In this document: in pieces, positions 6,385 through 12,908 of the stretch
Numbering within the stretch: position 1 is the first letter of the stretch
How the letters are laid out: every line of letters starts with the position of its first letter
Origin: an uncultured Clostridia bacterium
GTDB taxonomy: Bacteria; Bacillota; Clostridia; Christensenellales; CAG-138
Direction of reading: 5' to 3'
Length of the DNA: 20,497 nt
Assembly (NCBI GenBank): GCA_937915925.1
Contig: CALGGM010000225.1
Coordinates: forward strand, 1 to 20,497
Position numbers and translations under genes: made by a program
The notes under the pieces: generated by a model
Told to the model about the DNA's origin: nothing
Database searches by the model: none
Seen by the model: only the letters and a program-made list of their open reading frames with translations

Positions 6385-6438
6385 GATCGCATCCGCCCGC
6401 CGTAACAATCCCGTAGGAGCGCCGCCCCCTCGACATGG

Positions 6439-6990
6439 TCACGGTTGTTTCTCCGGCTCCCGTAATGTTACACGGATCGCATATGCCTCCCGGTCGAATT
6501 CGACAGTGACGTCCAATCCCATCTTTTCGAGCAAGCGCTCCAGATCCGCAATCGGCAGCGGCATTCTTGCTCCTTCGGTCAGCAGATTGATCGCCTGAAA
6601 ATCCGCTTTTATCGACGTCTTGCCCTGTGCTTTCAACACCTCAACCACATCCTCATACGGCTGCTCGAACGCAATGACTCCCGATTCCCGATCGTCTATG
6701 TAGCGAATCCCCTGTATTTCGTAGCATTGCACCTGATATCTGTTATAGGGCGATTCGGCAAAATCTGCCCCGATGGACCCCATGAACGCTTCAAACGGAA
6801 TGCGTACATCCGTTTCTTCGATCAAATATTGTGACGTATAGACGTCCTGTTTTACTCCGTTCAGAAAAAAATCCGGTCCCCAATTCTCCCCCGGTGCCGG
6901 GGAGCACCCAACGCACCCAAGCAGCATCGCCGCAAGCAAAACTGCAATGATCCGTTTCTTTTTTATAACCGCTCCTTTCGGCGCATCCAT
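6439..6990 (-). CDS. Putative lipoprotein with copper-amine-oxidase-N-like domain
   Basis: 183 residues. The N-terminus MDAPKGAVIKKKRIIAVLLAAMLLGCVGCS is a lipoprotein signal with lipobox candidates LLGC and GCVGC, so the protein should be anchored on the outer face of the membrane. The mature part has two short segments, VRIPFEAFMGSIGAD and MPLPIADLERLLEKMGLDVTVEF, that resemble the V-P-L-R-x-(L/F)-x-E-x-L-G-A pattern of copper amine oxidase N-terminal (stalk) domains; this match is by eye. The ATG lies 2 bp after the stop of the upstream membrane protein and has its own AAAGGAGGG ribosome binding site, so it is the third gene of the ECF sigma operon and probably part of the same envelope-sensing unit. 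No catalytic function is evident. Confidence 0.7.
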   Translation of the reverse strand: MDAPKGAVIKKKRIIAVLLAAMLLGCVGCSPAPGENWGPDFFLNGVKQDVYTSQYLIEETDVRIPFEAFMGSIGADFAESPYNRYQVQCYEIQGIRYIDDRESGVIAFEQPYEDVVEVLKAQGKTSIKADFQAINLLTEGARMPLPIADLERLLEKMGLDVTVEFDREAYAIRVTLREPEKQP

Positions 6991-6992
6991 GC

Positions 6993-8270
6993 TCAGCCCT
7001 CCTTTCGGATAAGCCGTGTCTGTCCTCCCTCATCATTCGGTACCATCAAGCTGTCCGTTTCCAGATCGTAGGTGATGACGCCGCCGGAGACGAACAGATA
7101 GTACTCCTCCTTTTCCTTAACAACGGACCCATCCGGATACGCCTCATAGCTTTCCATATACAGATGTATCTCGTTGTCCACGAAGATATAAGTAAAATCC
7201 ATGGTGGCGGATTGTCCCAAAAAGGATGCGTTCACGGTTACTTTATCATTATCTTCAAAGACCAATTCGAAGGTATACGGCAGCGTGGACGGCTCGTCAG
7301 CCATGACCCACGTGCCGTCTAAGGATTTGAGCTGTACCGCGTCACGCCCCGCCGACGCAGGGTCCGGATCCTCGGGGATCGTCTCCGTTTGCTTCGACGC
7401 GTCCGTTTCGCCCGCATCCTTTGCGTAAATCAGCACGCCAAAGTTCATCATCGGGAAACGGATCGTGCCGCTTGCCGCGTCATAGATCACATTGTTCCCG
7501 GACAGGGCGTCCTCCCCGTCCTGGAAGAAATGCAACGCATTCTCGGAAACGGAATATGCGTCAAACCTCTCCTCCAGCCCGGATTCGCTCTGATCGTCGA
7601 ACTCCATCGTCCACACCGCGGTTCCGTCCTCCGAAAAGACAAAAGCAGAAGTCAGACTCAGGAAGGACGGATCGTAGGTCGAACGATCCGCCGTGCCGTC
7701 GGCATTGCCGTTCCCGTCGCCGATCTTTATGAGCTTCCATGTACCGACAAGGTCCGCTTCGGTGATTTTCGACGGCAGCGGTTCCCGTGTCGGCGCTGCC
7801 GTTGCCGTGGGCACCTCCGGCAGCTGCTCGGCGGGCTGCTCCGCGGGCTGTTCCGCAGGCATTTCCGCAGGCAGTTCCGCAGGCGGTTCCGCGGGCATTT
7901 CCGCGGGCTGTTCGACGGGCATCTCGGCAACGGCGCCCGGCTCGGGCGCTTGCGGCGCCATGCCGCCCTTCATATTATAAAAGAATCTGCCGACGAAAAA
8001 GATCCCGACGATGACCGCGGCGGTCGCCGCAAAGCGCAATCCGTACCGAAGCCACTTCTGCCGCTTCAGGAGAACCGATGTGCGCACGGGCTCGGCTGCT
8101 ATGTCGGTTCCGGCTTTGGAGCGCTTCTGCCCGTCTCCGAGCGCGGCGTTAAAGCGCGCCTGCGCCTCCTCGGGGATCGGCAGACGTTCGGGCGGGAGCA
8201 GCAGCCCCTGCTTCTCGGCGTCCAGAAGGATCGCCTGCTTCAACAGTTTTTCAAACGCTTTCTTCCGCAT
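6993..8270 (-). CDS. Putative anti-sigma factor / single-pass membrane sensor
   Basis: 425 residues. The cytoplasmic N-terminus (1-75) is charged and helical (MRKKAFEKLLKQAILLDAEKQ), and lacks the HxxxCxxC zinc motif of classical anti-sigma domains. A single membrane helix spans about 76-98. A 45-residue linker of PAEMP/PAEQP pentapeptides (about 115-150) follows. The outer part holds two lipocalin-like lobes, each opening with a G-T-W motif (VGTWKLIK near 175 and LDGTWVMA near 315). The gene overlaps the end of the sigma factor gene by 20 bp and has an AAGGAGGG ribosome binding site inside it, so the two are translationally coupled. Position and topology suggest an anti-sigma factor that senses an envelope signal; the assignment is inference from context. 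Confidence 0.7.
   Translation of the reverse strand: MRKKAFEKLLKQAILLDAEKQGLLLPPERLPIPEEAQARFNAALGDGQKRSKAGTDIAAEPVRTSVLLKRQKWLRYGLRFAATAAVIVGIFFVGRFFYNMKGGMAPQAPEPGAVAEMPVEQPAEMPAEPPAELPAEMPAEQPAEQPAEQLPEVPTATAAPTREPLPSKITEADLVGTWKLIKIGDGNGNADGTADRSTYDPSFLSLTSAFVFSEDGTAVWTMEFDDQSESGLEERFDAYSVSENALHFFQDGEDALSGNNVIYDAASGTIRFPMMNFGVLIYAKDAGETDASKQTETIPEDPDPASAGRDAVQLKSLDGTWVMADEPSTLPYTFELVFEDNDKVTVNASFLGQSATMDFTYIFVDNEIHLYMESYEAYPDGSVVKEKEEYYLFVSGGVITYDLETDSLMVPNDEGGQTRLIRKEG
7820..7925 (-). repeat. 15 bp tandem repeats coding for PAE(M/Q/L)P linker
   Basis: Imperfect units such as GGCATTTCCGC and GGCAGTTCCGC recur every 15 bp and encode the extracellular Pro/Glu/Ala linker of the putative anti-sigma protein. 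Length variation between strains would be in frame. Confidence 0.75.
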
Positions 8271-8805
8271 GGCTGCCCTCCTTGCACTGATTCAGCACGG
8301 CGCGCCGCGCGCGCATCAGGTACACGCGCACGGTGTTCTTCGACACGCCGAGCGTGTCCGCAATCTCCCTGTCAGAAAGCTCCAGCAGGTACTTATAGCG
8401 CAGCACGTCCTTTAGGCTTTCCGGAAGCTTCGAGAACGCCTCCTGCACCTCCGCGACGGTCAGCTTCTGGATCGCGCGTTCCTCGACCGACGTGTCCGTG
8501 TCCGAAAGCGCGAGCTCGTCGAGCGGAATGCTCGGATGCGCGCCGCGGCTCTTATGCCGGTTCAGCGCGGTCCGCTTGACCGCCGTGACAAGATAGGTCG
8601 CCCGCGCGGCTTCCGGCAGCGCGCGCAGGACGTCCATGTGCCGCATGCAGCGAACGAATGCGTCCTGCACGGCGTCCTCGGCTGCGCCGGGCTCGTGCAG
8701 GATCGAAACGGCGATCCGTTTCATGCGGTGATAATTCGACGCGAACAGATCGGACATCAGCACGCGATCCGATTCGCTGTCCAAAACCAACAGCAACAGT
8801 ATCAT
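8251..8805 (-). CDS. ECF-type RNA polymerase sigma factor
   Basis: 184 residues, normal for a sigma-70 family group 4 protein made of sigma2 and sigma4 only. Region 2 includes the DAVQDAFVRCMRHMD block (core RNA polymerase and -10 recognition); region 4 is LPESLKDVLRYKYLLELSDREIADTLGVSKNTVRVYLMRARRAV, a helix-turn-helix that reads the -35 element. The ATG at 8805 has a GGAAGGA ribosome binding site. It is the first gene of a three-gene operon with its probable membrane anti-sigma partner and a lipoprotein. Upstream is a T-rich element shared with the second ECF gene of the window, which may be an autoregulated promoter. Confidence 0.92.
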   Translation of the reverse strand: MILLLLVLDSESDRVLMSDLFASNYHRMKRIAVSILHEPGAAEDAVQDAFVRCMRHMDVLRALPEAARATYLVTAVKRTALNRHKSRGAHPSIPLDELALSDTDTSVEERAIQKLTVAEVQEAFSKLPESLKDVLRYKYLLELSDREIADTLGVSKNTVRVYLMRARRAVLNQCKEGSHAEESV

Positions 8806-8836
8806 GGTCGTTCCTTCCCCCTTGACCTCAGTCTGT

Positions 8837-8862
8837 TATATAGACAATCCGGAAAGCAAAAA
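8837..8862 (-). promoter_or_regulatory. Possible ECF-autoregulated promoter element
   Basis: On the minus strand TTTTTG, then TTTC 1 bp later, then TCTATATA after 7 bp. A similar arrangement (TTTTTTG, TTTC, 6 bp, TCTATATA) stands before the ECF sigma gene at 12961. Neither has a proper TTGACA at the right distance, so sigma-A use is doubtful. Confidence 0.35.
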
Positions 8863-8960
8863 GTGTTACATGTTTTTTGGGAAAAATTGAAAAGAATTTT
8901 TGTGCGCTTGCCACTTGTGTAAAGAAGATGGCGAAAGGGTTGTTGTTCAACCCCAAGCTT

Positions 8961-9012
8961 TACAACCCCTCAGTCTCGGCAAGCCTCGACAGCTCCCCTT
9001 GCACAGGGGAGC
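8961..9012 (+). repeat. Family A repeat, variable hairpin GTC-TC-GGC-AA-GCC-TC-GAC
   Basis: ACAACCCCTCA, the variable segment GTCTCGGC-AA-GCCTCGAC, then core GCTCCCC TTGCACA GGGGAGC. The variable segment (8971-8992) recurs exactly at 20391-20412. Confidence 0.75.
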
Positions 9013-9062
9013 CAAGTGTGGACGGGATCAACCGCGCGGTTTCCATCGACATGCTTCACCAT

Positions 9063-9118
9063 CTTGCCCTCCCTGTGTAAGGGGATCTGTCGACCGATAG
9101 GTCGACGGAAGGGTTGTC
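9063..9118 (-). repeat. Family A repeat, variable hairpin GTCGACC-GATA-GGTCGAC
   Basis: Read on plus: CTTGCCCTCCC TGTGTAA GGGGATCT, variable hairpin GTCGACC-GATA-GGTCGAC, then GGAAGGGTTGT. It is a second-site copy of the element at 9541-9597. Confidence 0.8.
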
Positions 9119-9155
9119 ATCAGAACCGCACGAAGCATGACGGGCGGATGCGATC

Positions 9156-9223
9156 CATTCCGCTTCGCTCCATTACAGCGGTAGATCGCGCGACGACGCA
9201 AAGCGTCGTCTACCGCGTACCAT
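9156..9223 (-). repeat. Family B element (68 bp) in a family E repeat, minus orientation
   Basis: On the minus strand it starts ATGGTACGCG and carries GACGACGC-TTT-GCGTCGTC. The E halves flank it: CGGGCGGATGCGATC at 9141-9155 and CGCCCCTAC at 9224-9232. Confidence 0.85.
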
Positions 9224-9234
9224 CGCCCCTACAT

Positions 9235-9330
9235 GACGCCTTCGGCGTCAATTCATGTGCGAAGCACAATTCATGGCGAAGACAATTCATGCGCCGCAGG
9301 ACAATTCATGCGCCGCAAGGCGCAATTCAT
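9235..9330 (+). repeat. Family D array 1: five mini-hairpins separated by AATTCAT
   Basis: The heptamer AATTCAT ends each unit at 9250, 9268, 9284, 9303 and 9324. Between them lie GACGCC-TTC-GGCGTC, GTGC-GAA-GCAC, GGC-GAA-GAC, GCGCC-GCA-GGAC and GCGCC-GCAA-GGCGC. Three are perfect hairpins; two look like left and right arms from different hairpins. Unit length is 16-22 bp. Confidence 0.9.
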
Positions 9331-9334
9331 TCAT

Positions 9335-9423
9335 CCGCGAAAAGCTGACGCTTTTCTGCGTACCACCTCATCCGCCTCGTTCCTCGGCACCTTCCCCATC
9401 AAGGGGAAGGCTCATAATTCGCG
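9335..9423 (+). repeat. 89 bp block identical to 12558-12646
   Basis: Starts with CGCGAAAAGC-TGAC-GCTTTTC and includes CCACCTCATC and CACCTTCCCC ATCAA GGGGAAGG, a C-like repeat. All 89 bases match the copy on the other side of the MATE/nitroreductase/HAD cassette, in the same orientation. Confidence 0.95.
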
Positions 9424-9425
9424 TA

Positions 9426-9483
9426 CCGAAAGGCTTCCCCCTTGGGTGGGGAAGCTGTCACCGATAGGTGACTGATGAGGGGG
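9426..9483 (-). repeat. Family C repeat, uninterrupted; variable hairpin GTCACC-GATA-GGTGAC
   Basis: Core CTTCCCC CTTGGGT GGGGAAG, variable hairpin GTCACC-GATA-GGTGAC, then TGATGAGGGGG. It is the empty counterpart of the B-interrupted copy at 12649-12764. Confidence 0.85.
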
Positions 9484-9500
9484 ACCGCACGAAGCTTGAC

Positions 9501-9525
9501 GGGCGAATGCGATCCGCCCCTACGG
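9501..9525 (+). repeat. Family E hairpin
   Basis: GGGCGAAT, GCG, ATCCGCCC, then CTACGG; one A-C mismatch in the 8 bp stem. It is uninterrupted. Confidence 0.7.
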
Positions 9526-9540
9526 TTCGTTGACATCCAT

Positions 9541-9597
9541 CTTGCCCTCCCTGTGTAAGGGAGGGTGTCGACCGATAGGTCGACGGAAGGGTTGTCT
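9541..9597 (-). repeat. Family A repeat just downstream of the MATE gene
   Basis: CTTGCCCTCCC TGTGTAA GGGAGGG, variable hairpin GTCGACC-GATA-GGTCGAC, then GGAAGGGTTGT. It begins 3 bp after the MATE stop codon on the minus strand, so it would sit in the 3' end of that mRNA; there is no T-run. Confidence 0.85.
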
Positions 9598-9600
9598 CCC

Positions 9601-10962
9601 TCAATCCTCCCCGTCGGGAGCCGCAAGATAGCGCCGGAAAAAGAAGATCATAAACGGGATCGAGACGAGGAACGTCAGAAGATCCGCGCCCGCCTGCACC
9701 GCGACGATGCCGTCAAGCTGAAAGAGAGACGGCAGCAGAAACACGAGCGGCACGAAGAAGATGCCCTGTCTGCACGAGGCAAGGATCGTCGCCCCGACCG
9801 CAAACCCGAGCGATTGATACAGCTGATTGACATAGGTGGAAAAGCCCATCAGCGGGATCATAACGCAAAGGAACCCCAGCATTTCCGCGCCGATGCGCAC
9901 GACGTCCGGGTCGTCTCGGAACCACACCATGATCGGCTCGCGGAAGAAAAACACCAGCGCCGCGATGCCGATGCAAATCGCCGTGCCCGCGCCGGTCGCG
10001 GTCCAGAACACCCGCTTCACGCGCGAAAAACGCCTTGCGCCAAAGCAGTACCCCGCGATCGGCTGAAAGCCCTGTCCGATGCCGAGCACGATATTCCGTA
10101 CGAGCATATAGAGCTTGTTCGCAATCGAGATCGCCGCGACCGCCGCCGCGCCGAACGCCGCCGCCTGCACGTTCAAAAGCGCGGACGACAGGCTCGCAAG
10201 CCCCTGTCGGAACAGCGTCGGCACGCCCATGCGCACGATGCCGAAGTACACCGACGGCTTCTTGCCGATGAACTTCGGGCGAAGCCGCACGATGCTGCGA
10301 TCGCGCAGAAAGATCACCAGCATGATCGTAAAGCTCACCATCTGCCCGAGCATCGTGGCAAACGCCGCGCCCGAAATGCCCATGCCGAAGGTAAAGATCA
10401 GAAGCGGGTCGATAAACAGATTTAAAATCCCGCCGCTGATCATGCCGATCATCGAATACATCGCCTGCCCCTCGGCGCGCAGGATGCTGTTCAGCACGAA
10501 CGACGAGGTAAGAAACGGCGCGGCGATCAGGATATAGCGCGCGTAGTCCTCCGCGTACGGAAGCACCTCGCCGCGCGCGCCGATCAGCCACATCAAGGGG
10601 CGCAGGAAAATGAGACCGAACACGGTGATCACAAGCCCTGCGCCGACGCTCATCACCGCCGCGGACGTGCCGACCGTGCTTGCCTCGCTCTCGCGCTTTT
10701 GCCCAAGCATCGGGGAGATCAGACTGTTCGCGCCCATGCCGATGCTGCCGCCGAGCGCCTGAATGATCGCCATCAGAGAGAACACCACGCCGACCGCCGC
10801 AGATGCTCCTGTGTCGATCTTTGCTACAAAATAGGTGTCGGCGGTGTTGTAGATCACGGTGATCAGCTGGATCAGCACCGTCGGCGCCGCTTTTTGGAAG
10901 AGCAGCCGTCCGATCGGCTCCGTGAGCATCAGATGCCGCTGCTGTTCGTTGTCCGCGCGCAT
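9601..10962 (-). CDS. MATE-family multidrug/toxin efflux transporter
   Basis: 453 residues with the twelve-helix layout of MATE antiporters (NorM/DinF relatives), arranged as two bundles of six. The N-terminal signature region LTEPIGRLLFQKAAPTVLIQLITVIYNTADTYFVAKI is characteristic, as are GMGANSLISPMLGQKR near 75-90, SILRAEGQAMYSMIGMISGGILNLFIDPLLIF near 163-195, and the second-half equivalents GQGFQPIAGYCFGARRFSRVKRVF. These proteins expel cationic drugs or metabolites in exchange for sodium or protons; the substrate is not predictable. The ATG is preceded by GGAGAAACC. It is second in an operon with the nitroreductase gene, 24 bp downstream of it, consistent with a detoxification pair. Confidence 0.93.
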   Translation of the reverse strand: MRADNEQQRHLMLTEPIGRLLFQKAAPTVLIQLITVIYNTADTYFVAKIDTGASAAVGVVFSLMAIIQALGGSIGMGANSLISPMLGQKRESEASTVGTSAAVMSVGAGLVITVFGLIFLRPLMWLIGARGEVLPYAEDYARYILIAAPFLTSSFVLNSILRAEGQAMYSMIGMISGGILNLFIDPLLIFTFGMGISGAAFATMLGQMVSFTIMLVIFLRDRSIVRLRPKFIGKKPSVYFGIVRMGVPTLFRQGLASLSSALLNVQAAAFGAAAVAAISIANKLYMLVRNIVLGIGQGFQPIAGYCFGARRFSRVKRVFWTATGAGTAICIGIAALVFFFREPIMVWFRDDPDVVRIGAEMLGFLCVMIPLMGFSTYVNQLYQSLGFAVGATILASCRQGIFFVPLVFLLPSLFQLDGIVAVQAGADLLTFLVSIPFMIFFFRRYLAAPDGED

Positions 10963-10986
10963 GGTTTCTCCGTTCTTGCTGTGTGT

Positions 10987-11649
10987 TTATTCGATGGAAG
11001 CGGGATGCCCGGAGGCAGCCTCAAAATGGTACTGCACGATCCCGAGATCGATCCTCGCATACGGTCCGCGCTGCGCCGCGATCGACGCGTTCCCGTCGCG
11101 CAGCACGATCTTAAACCGCTGTTGGTTGATGGCGGTGGGAGCTAAAAGAGCCGCTTCTACGCCGTCGCGGAACCACTGCGGCACGGGTCCGTGGGCTTCG
11201 GTCACCTGCTCGTACGTTTTCGAGCGGTGCGCGTGTCCCTCCGACGCCGCATACCCGATCGAAATGACCGCCGCGAGCTTATCGCCGCCGTCCCCAAGCG
11301 TTTTGACCGTCGATTTTTTGTACGACCCCGCGACCCAGCAGGTGTTTAAACCGAGCGTCTGCGCCGTCAGAACGAGGTGCTCGCCCCAGTACCCGCAAAG
11401 CGGATACAGCGTTTCGTCGTCCTTTCCGAACAGCGCGAGGTAGTTGTCCGCGTTCTCGAACTTGCCGTAATGCGCAAGCAGGCTCGAAAACGCCTTCGGC
11501 TCGTTTAATACGAGGCGGATCTTAAGCCCGCTCTGTTCGTTGACCCTTGCGATTTCCTGCTGCAGCGTTTCGAGCACCGCGCCGTCGATCGGGCGCTTCG
11601 TGTATGCGCGTACCGAATGCCGCGCCTTGATTGCTTCCAATATGGTCAT
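10987..11649 (-). CDS. Nitroreductase-family FMN oxidoreductase (TM1586-like)
   Basis: 220 residues. The opening MTILEAIKARHSVRAYTKRPI is the classic nitroreductase-fold FMN-binding start (RHSVRxY), and the second half has GYWGEHLVLTAQTLGLNTCWVAGSY and APTAINQQRFKIVL, which correspond to the flavin and dimer-interface segments. The overall organisation, with AAxLAPTAxNQQ late in the chain, matches the putative TM1586-type nitroreductases. It should bind FMN and reduce an unknown substrate with NAD(P)H in the cytoplasm. A consensus promoter precedes it, the Shine-Dalgarno is AAAGGAA, and the MATE exporter follows 24 bp later, so product export or shared stress response is a reasonable guess. 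Confidence 0.9.
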   Translation of the reverse strand: MTILEAIKARHSVRAYTKRPIDGAVLETLQQEIARVNEQSGLKIRLVLNEPKAFSSLLAHYGKFENADNYLALFGKDDETLYPLCGYWGEHLVLTAQTLGLNTCWVAGSYKKSTVKTLGDGGDKLAAVISIGYAASEGHAHRSKTYEQVTEAHGPVPQWFRDGVEAALLAPTAINQQRFKIVLRDGNASIAAQRGPYARIDLGIVQYHFEAASGHPASIE

Positions 11650-11678
11650 CGGATGGATTCCTTTCGTTTCTTTTCCTT

Positions 11679-11708
11679 ATTATAAGCGCTTCCCGCCGTC
11701 CTTGTCAA
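11679..11708 (-). promoter_or_regulatory. Consensus sigma-A promoter of the nitroreductase-MATE operon
   Basis: On the minus strand a perfect TTGACA, 18 bp, perfect TATAAT, about 30 bp upstream of the start codon. Expected to be strong and not obviously repressed. Confidence 0.88.
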
Positions 11709-11719
11709 ACGGATCGGCA

Positions 11720-11748
11720 TTGCAAACCGCAGCGATTTTCGGTATAAT
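11720..11748 (+). promoter_or_regulatory. Sigma-A promoter of the HAD phosphatase gene
   Basis: TTGCAA, 17 bp, perfect TATAAT, followed by GACAGGAGG and the ATG at 11768. It is divergent from the nitroreductase promoter; the two -35 boxes are 11 bp apart. Confidence 0.85.
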
Positions 11749-11767
11749 GGAGCGACAGGAGGCAAGT

Positions 11768-12415
11768 ATGATTCGAGCTGCGATCTTTGATATGGACGGA
11801 CTGATGTTCGATACCGAAAACCTGTATGTGCGCGCGTTGGAGGAGTACGTCTCCCCCTCGACCGGCATCCCCTTTCCGCGCGAAAGCATTTTAAAAACGC
11901 TCGGCTGCAACCACGCCGATTTCGAGCGGATCTTCCCGGAGCTGTTCGGGACCGCGATCTCGTTTTCCGATTGCTACGCCATGATCTACGACTGGATGTC
12001 AAAGGAGATTCAAACCCACGGCGTACCCGTCAAGCCCGGGCTTTACACGCTTTTGAATGCGCTCAAAAGGAACGGCTTTCGCATCGCGCTTGCCACCGGC
12101 ACGAGCCGCCCGATCGCGATGCAGTACCTGGAAATGACCGACACGCAACCGTATTTCGACGCGTTCGTGTTCGGCGATCAGGTCACGCACGGAAAGCCGA
12201 ACCCCGAGATCTTCCTTCGCGCCGCAGACGCGCTGTCCTCCCTCCCCTCGTCCATCGCCGTCTTTGAGGATTCGATCAACGGCTTACGCGCCGCGCACGC
12301 AGGCGGGTTTTTCTCGATCTGCGTCCCGGACCTTGTCGACCCCGTCCCGCGCCTCGACTTCACGCCGGACGCGGTGCTTCACACCCTCGACGAGGCGATC
12401 CCTCTGCTGTGTTGA
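11768..12415 (+). CDS. HAD superfamily phosphatase (beta-phosphoglucomutase-like, subfamily IA)
   Basis: 215 residues. Motif I FDMDG contains the nucleophile D8 and acid/base D10; motif II is the threonine in ALATGTS (T110); the lysine of HGKPNPEIF is K143; motif III is FEDSINGLRAA with E167 and D168 binding Mg2+. A helical cap domain sits between motif I and II (about 16-85), typical of subfamily IA enzymes that act on small phosphorylated sugars or nucleotides. It resembles DL-glycerol-3-phosphatase and phosphoglucomutase-type HADs, and the substrate remains open. The start is well set by AGGAGG at 7 bp. The D-repeat array begins about 10 bp after the stop codon. Confidence 0.92.
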   Translation: MIRAAIFDMDGLMFDTENLYVRALEEYVSPSTGIPFPRESILKTLGCNHADFERIFPELFGTAISFSDCYAMIYDWMSKEIQTHGVPVKPGLYTLLNALKRNGFRIALATGTSRPIAMQYLEMTDTQPYFDAFVFGDQVTHGKPNPEIFLRAADALSSLPSSIAVFEDSINGLRAAHAGGFFSICVPDLVDPVPRLDFTPDAVLHTLDEAIPLLC

Positions 12416-12424
12416 CAAGATGAT

Positions 12425-12553
12425 GCGCCGCAAGGCGCAATTCACGGCAAAGCCAATTCATGTCCGCAGGACAATTCATGCGCGTATGCGCAATTCATGT
12501 GCGAAGCACAATTCATGTCCGCAGGGCAATTCATGCGCGTATGCGCAATTCAT
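12425..12553 (+). repeat. Family D array 2: seven mini-hairpins separated by AATTCAT
   Basis: Spacers in order: GCGCC-GCAA-GGCGC, GGC-AAA-GCC, GTCC-GCA-GGAC, GCGC-GTAT-GCGC, GTGC-GAA-GCAC, GTCC-GCA-GGGC, GCGC-GTAT-GCGC. The constant AATTCAT (first one AATTCAC) occurs at 12439, 12455, 12473, 12492, 12510, 12528 and 12547. Six spacers are perfect hairpins and two are shared with array 1. Confidence 0.93.
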
Positions 12554-12557
12554 TGAT

Positions 12558-12646
12558 CCGCGAAAAGCTGACGCTTTTCTGCGTACCACCTCATCCGCCT
12601 CGTTCCTCGGCACCTTCCCCATCAAGGGGAAGGCTCATAATTCGCG
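12558..12646 (+). repeat. 89 bp block identical to 9335-9423
   Basis: Same sequence and orientation as the block at 9335-9423, and likewise directly after a D array. With the neighbouring C and E repeats, the shared composite is about 200 bp. Confidence 0.95.
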
Positions 12647-12648
12647 AG

Positions 12649-12764
12649 CCAAAAGGCTTCCCCCCTTGGGTGGGGAAGTTGTCGATGGTACGCGCGGGAA
12701 GCGCGCGATCTACCGCTGTAACGGAGCGTAGCGAAGTGGAACCGATAGGTGACTGATGAGGGGG
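12649..12764 (-). repeat. Family C repeat interrupted by a family B element
   Basis: Left part GGCTTCCCCC CTTGGGT GGGGAAG ends at about 12683; right part ACCGATAGGTGACTGATGAG resumes at 12741. The same sequence is contiguous in the copy at 9426-9483. Confidence 0.88.
12685..12738 (+). repeat. Family B element (54 bp form) inside a C repeat
   Basis: Starts ATGGTACGCG, has a short inner hairpin GCGC-GGGAA-GCGC in place of the 19 bp one, and ends GTAGCGAAGTG. Junction bases differ from the empty C copy by about three nucleotides. Confidence 0.8.
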
Positions 12765-12781
12765 ACAGCGCGAAGCTTGGC

Positions 12782-12805
12782 GGGCGGATGCGATCCGCCC
12801 CTACG
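12782..12805 (+). repeat. Family E hairpin
   Basis: GGGCGGAT, GCG, ATCCGCCC, then CTACG: a perfect 8 bp stem with a 3 nt loop. Confidence 0.75.
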
Positions 12806-12833
12806 ATCCGTTTTTCCAATCATGCGCGATGGA

Positions 12834-12867
12834 ACCAAAAGGCTCCTCCTTGAGGAGAAGGCCTTTG
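12834..12867. repeat. Long imperfect hairpin, family C-like
   Basis: CCAAAAGGCTCCTCC, loop TTGA, GGAGAAGGCCTTTGG pair along most of their length. It resembles the C core (CTCCTTGAGGAG) seen at 4970 and 16108. No T-run follows. Confidence 0.65.
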
Positions 12868-12908
12868 GATATGCATTTTATTTCTAATTTTCCCAATTCC
12901 CTGTCCGA

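Noticed and set aside
7389..8579. Long open frame of 396 codons opposite the anti-sigma and sigma genes
   Set aside because: It is antisense to two well-supported genes and rich in Arg/His/Gly, as expected of a shadow frame in GC-rich DNA.
8885..8912. A/T-rich inverted repeat AAAAATT...AATTTTT as terminator
   Set aside because: The stem is only A-T pairs and it lies upstream of the sigma gene where no plus-strand gene ends.
9016..9348. Open frames of 60-110 codons through the repeat region
   Set aside because: They lie wholly in palindromic repeats, translate to repetitive Arg/Pro/His-rich sequence, and have no ribosome binding site.
12425..12553. Regularly spaced repeats resembling a CRISPR array
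   Set aside because: The constant part is only 7 bp, spacers are 9-14 bp and self-complementary, and there are no cas genes.
12264..12756. Open frames overlapping the HAD 3' end and array 2
   Set aside because: They are alternate frames of the HAD gene and of the AATTCAT repeats.
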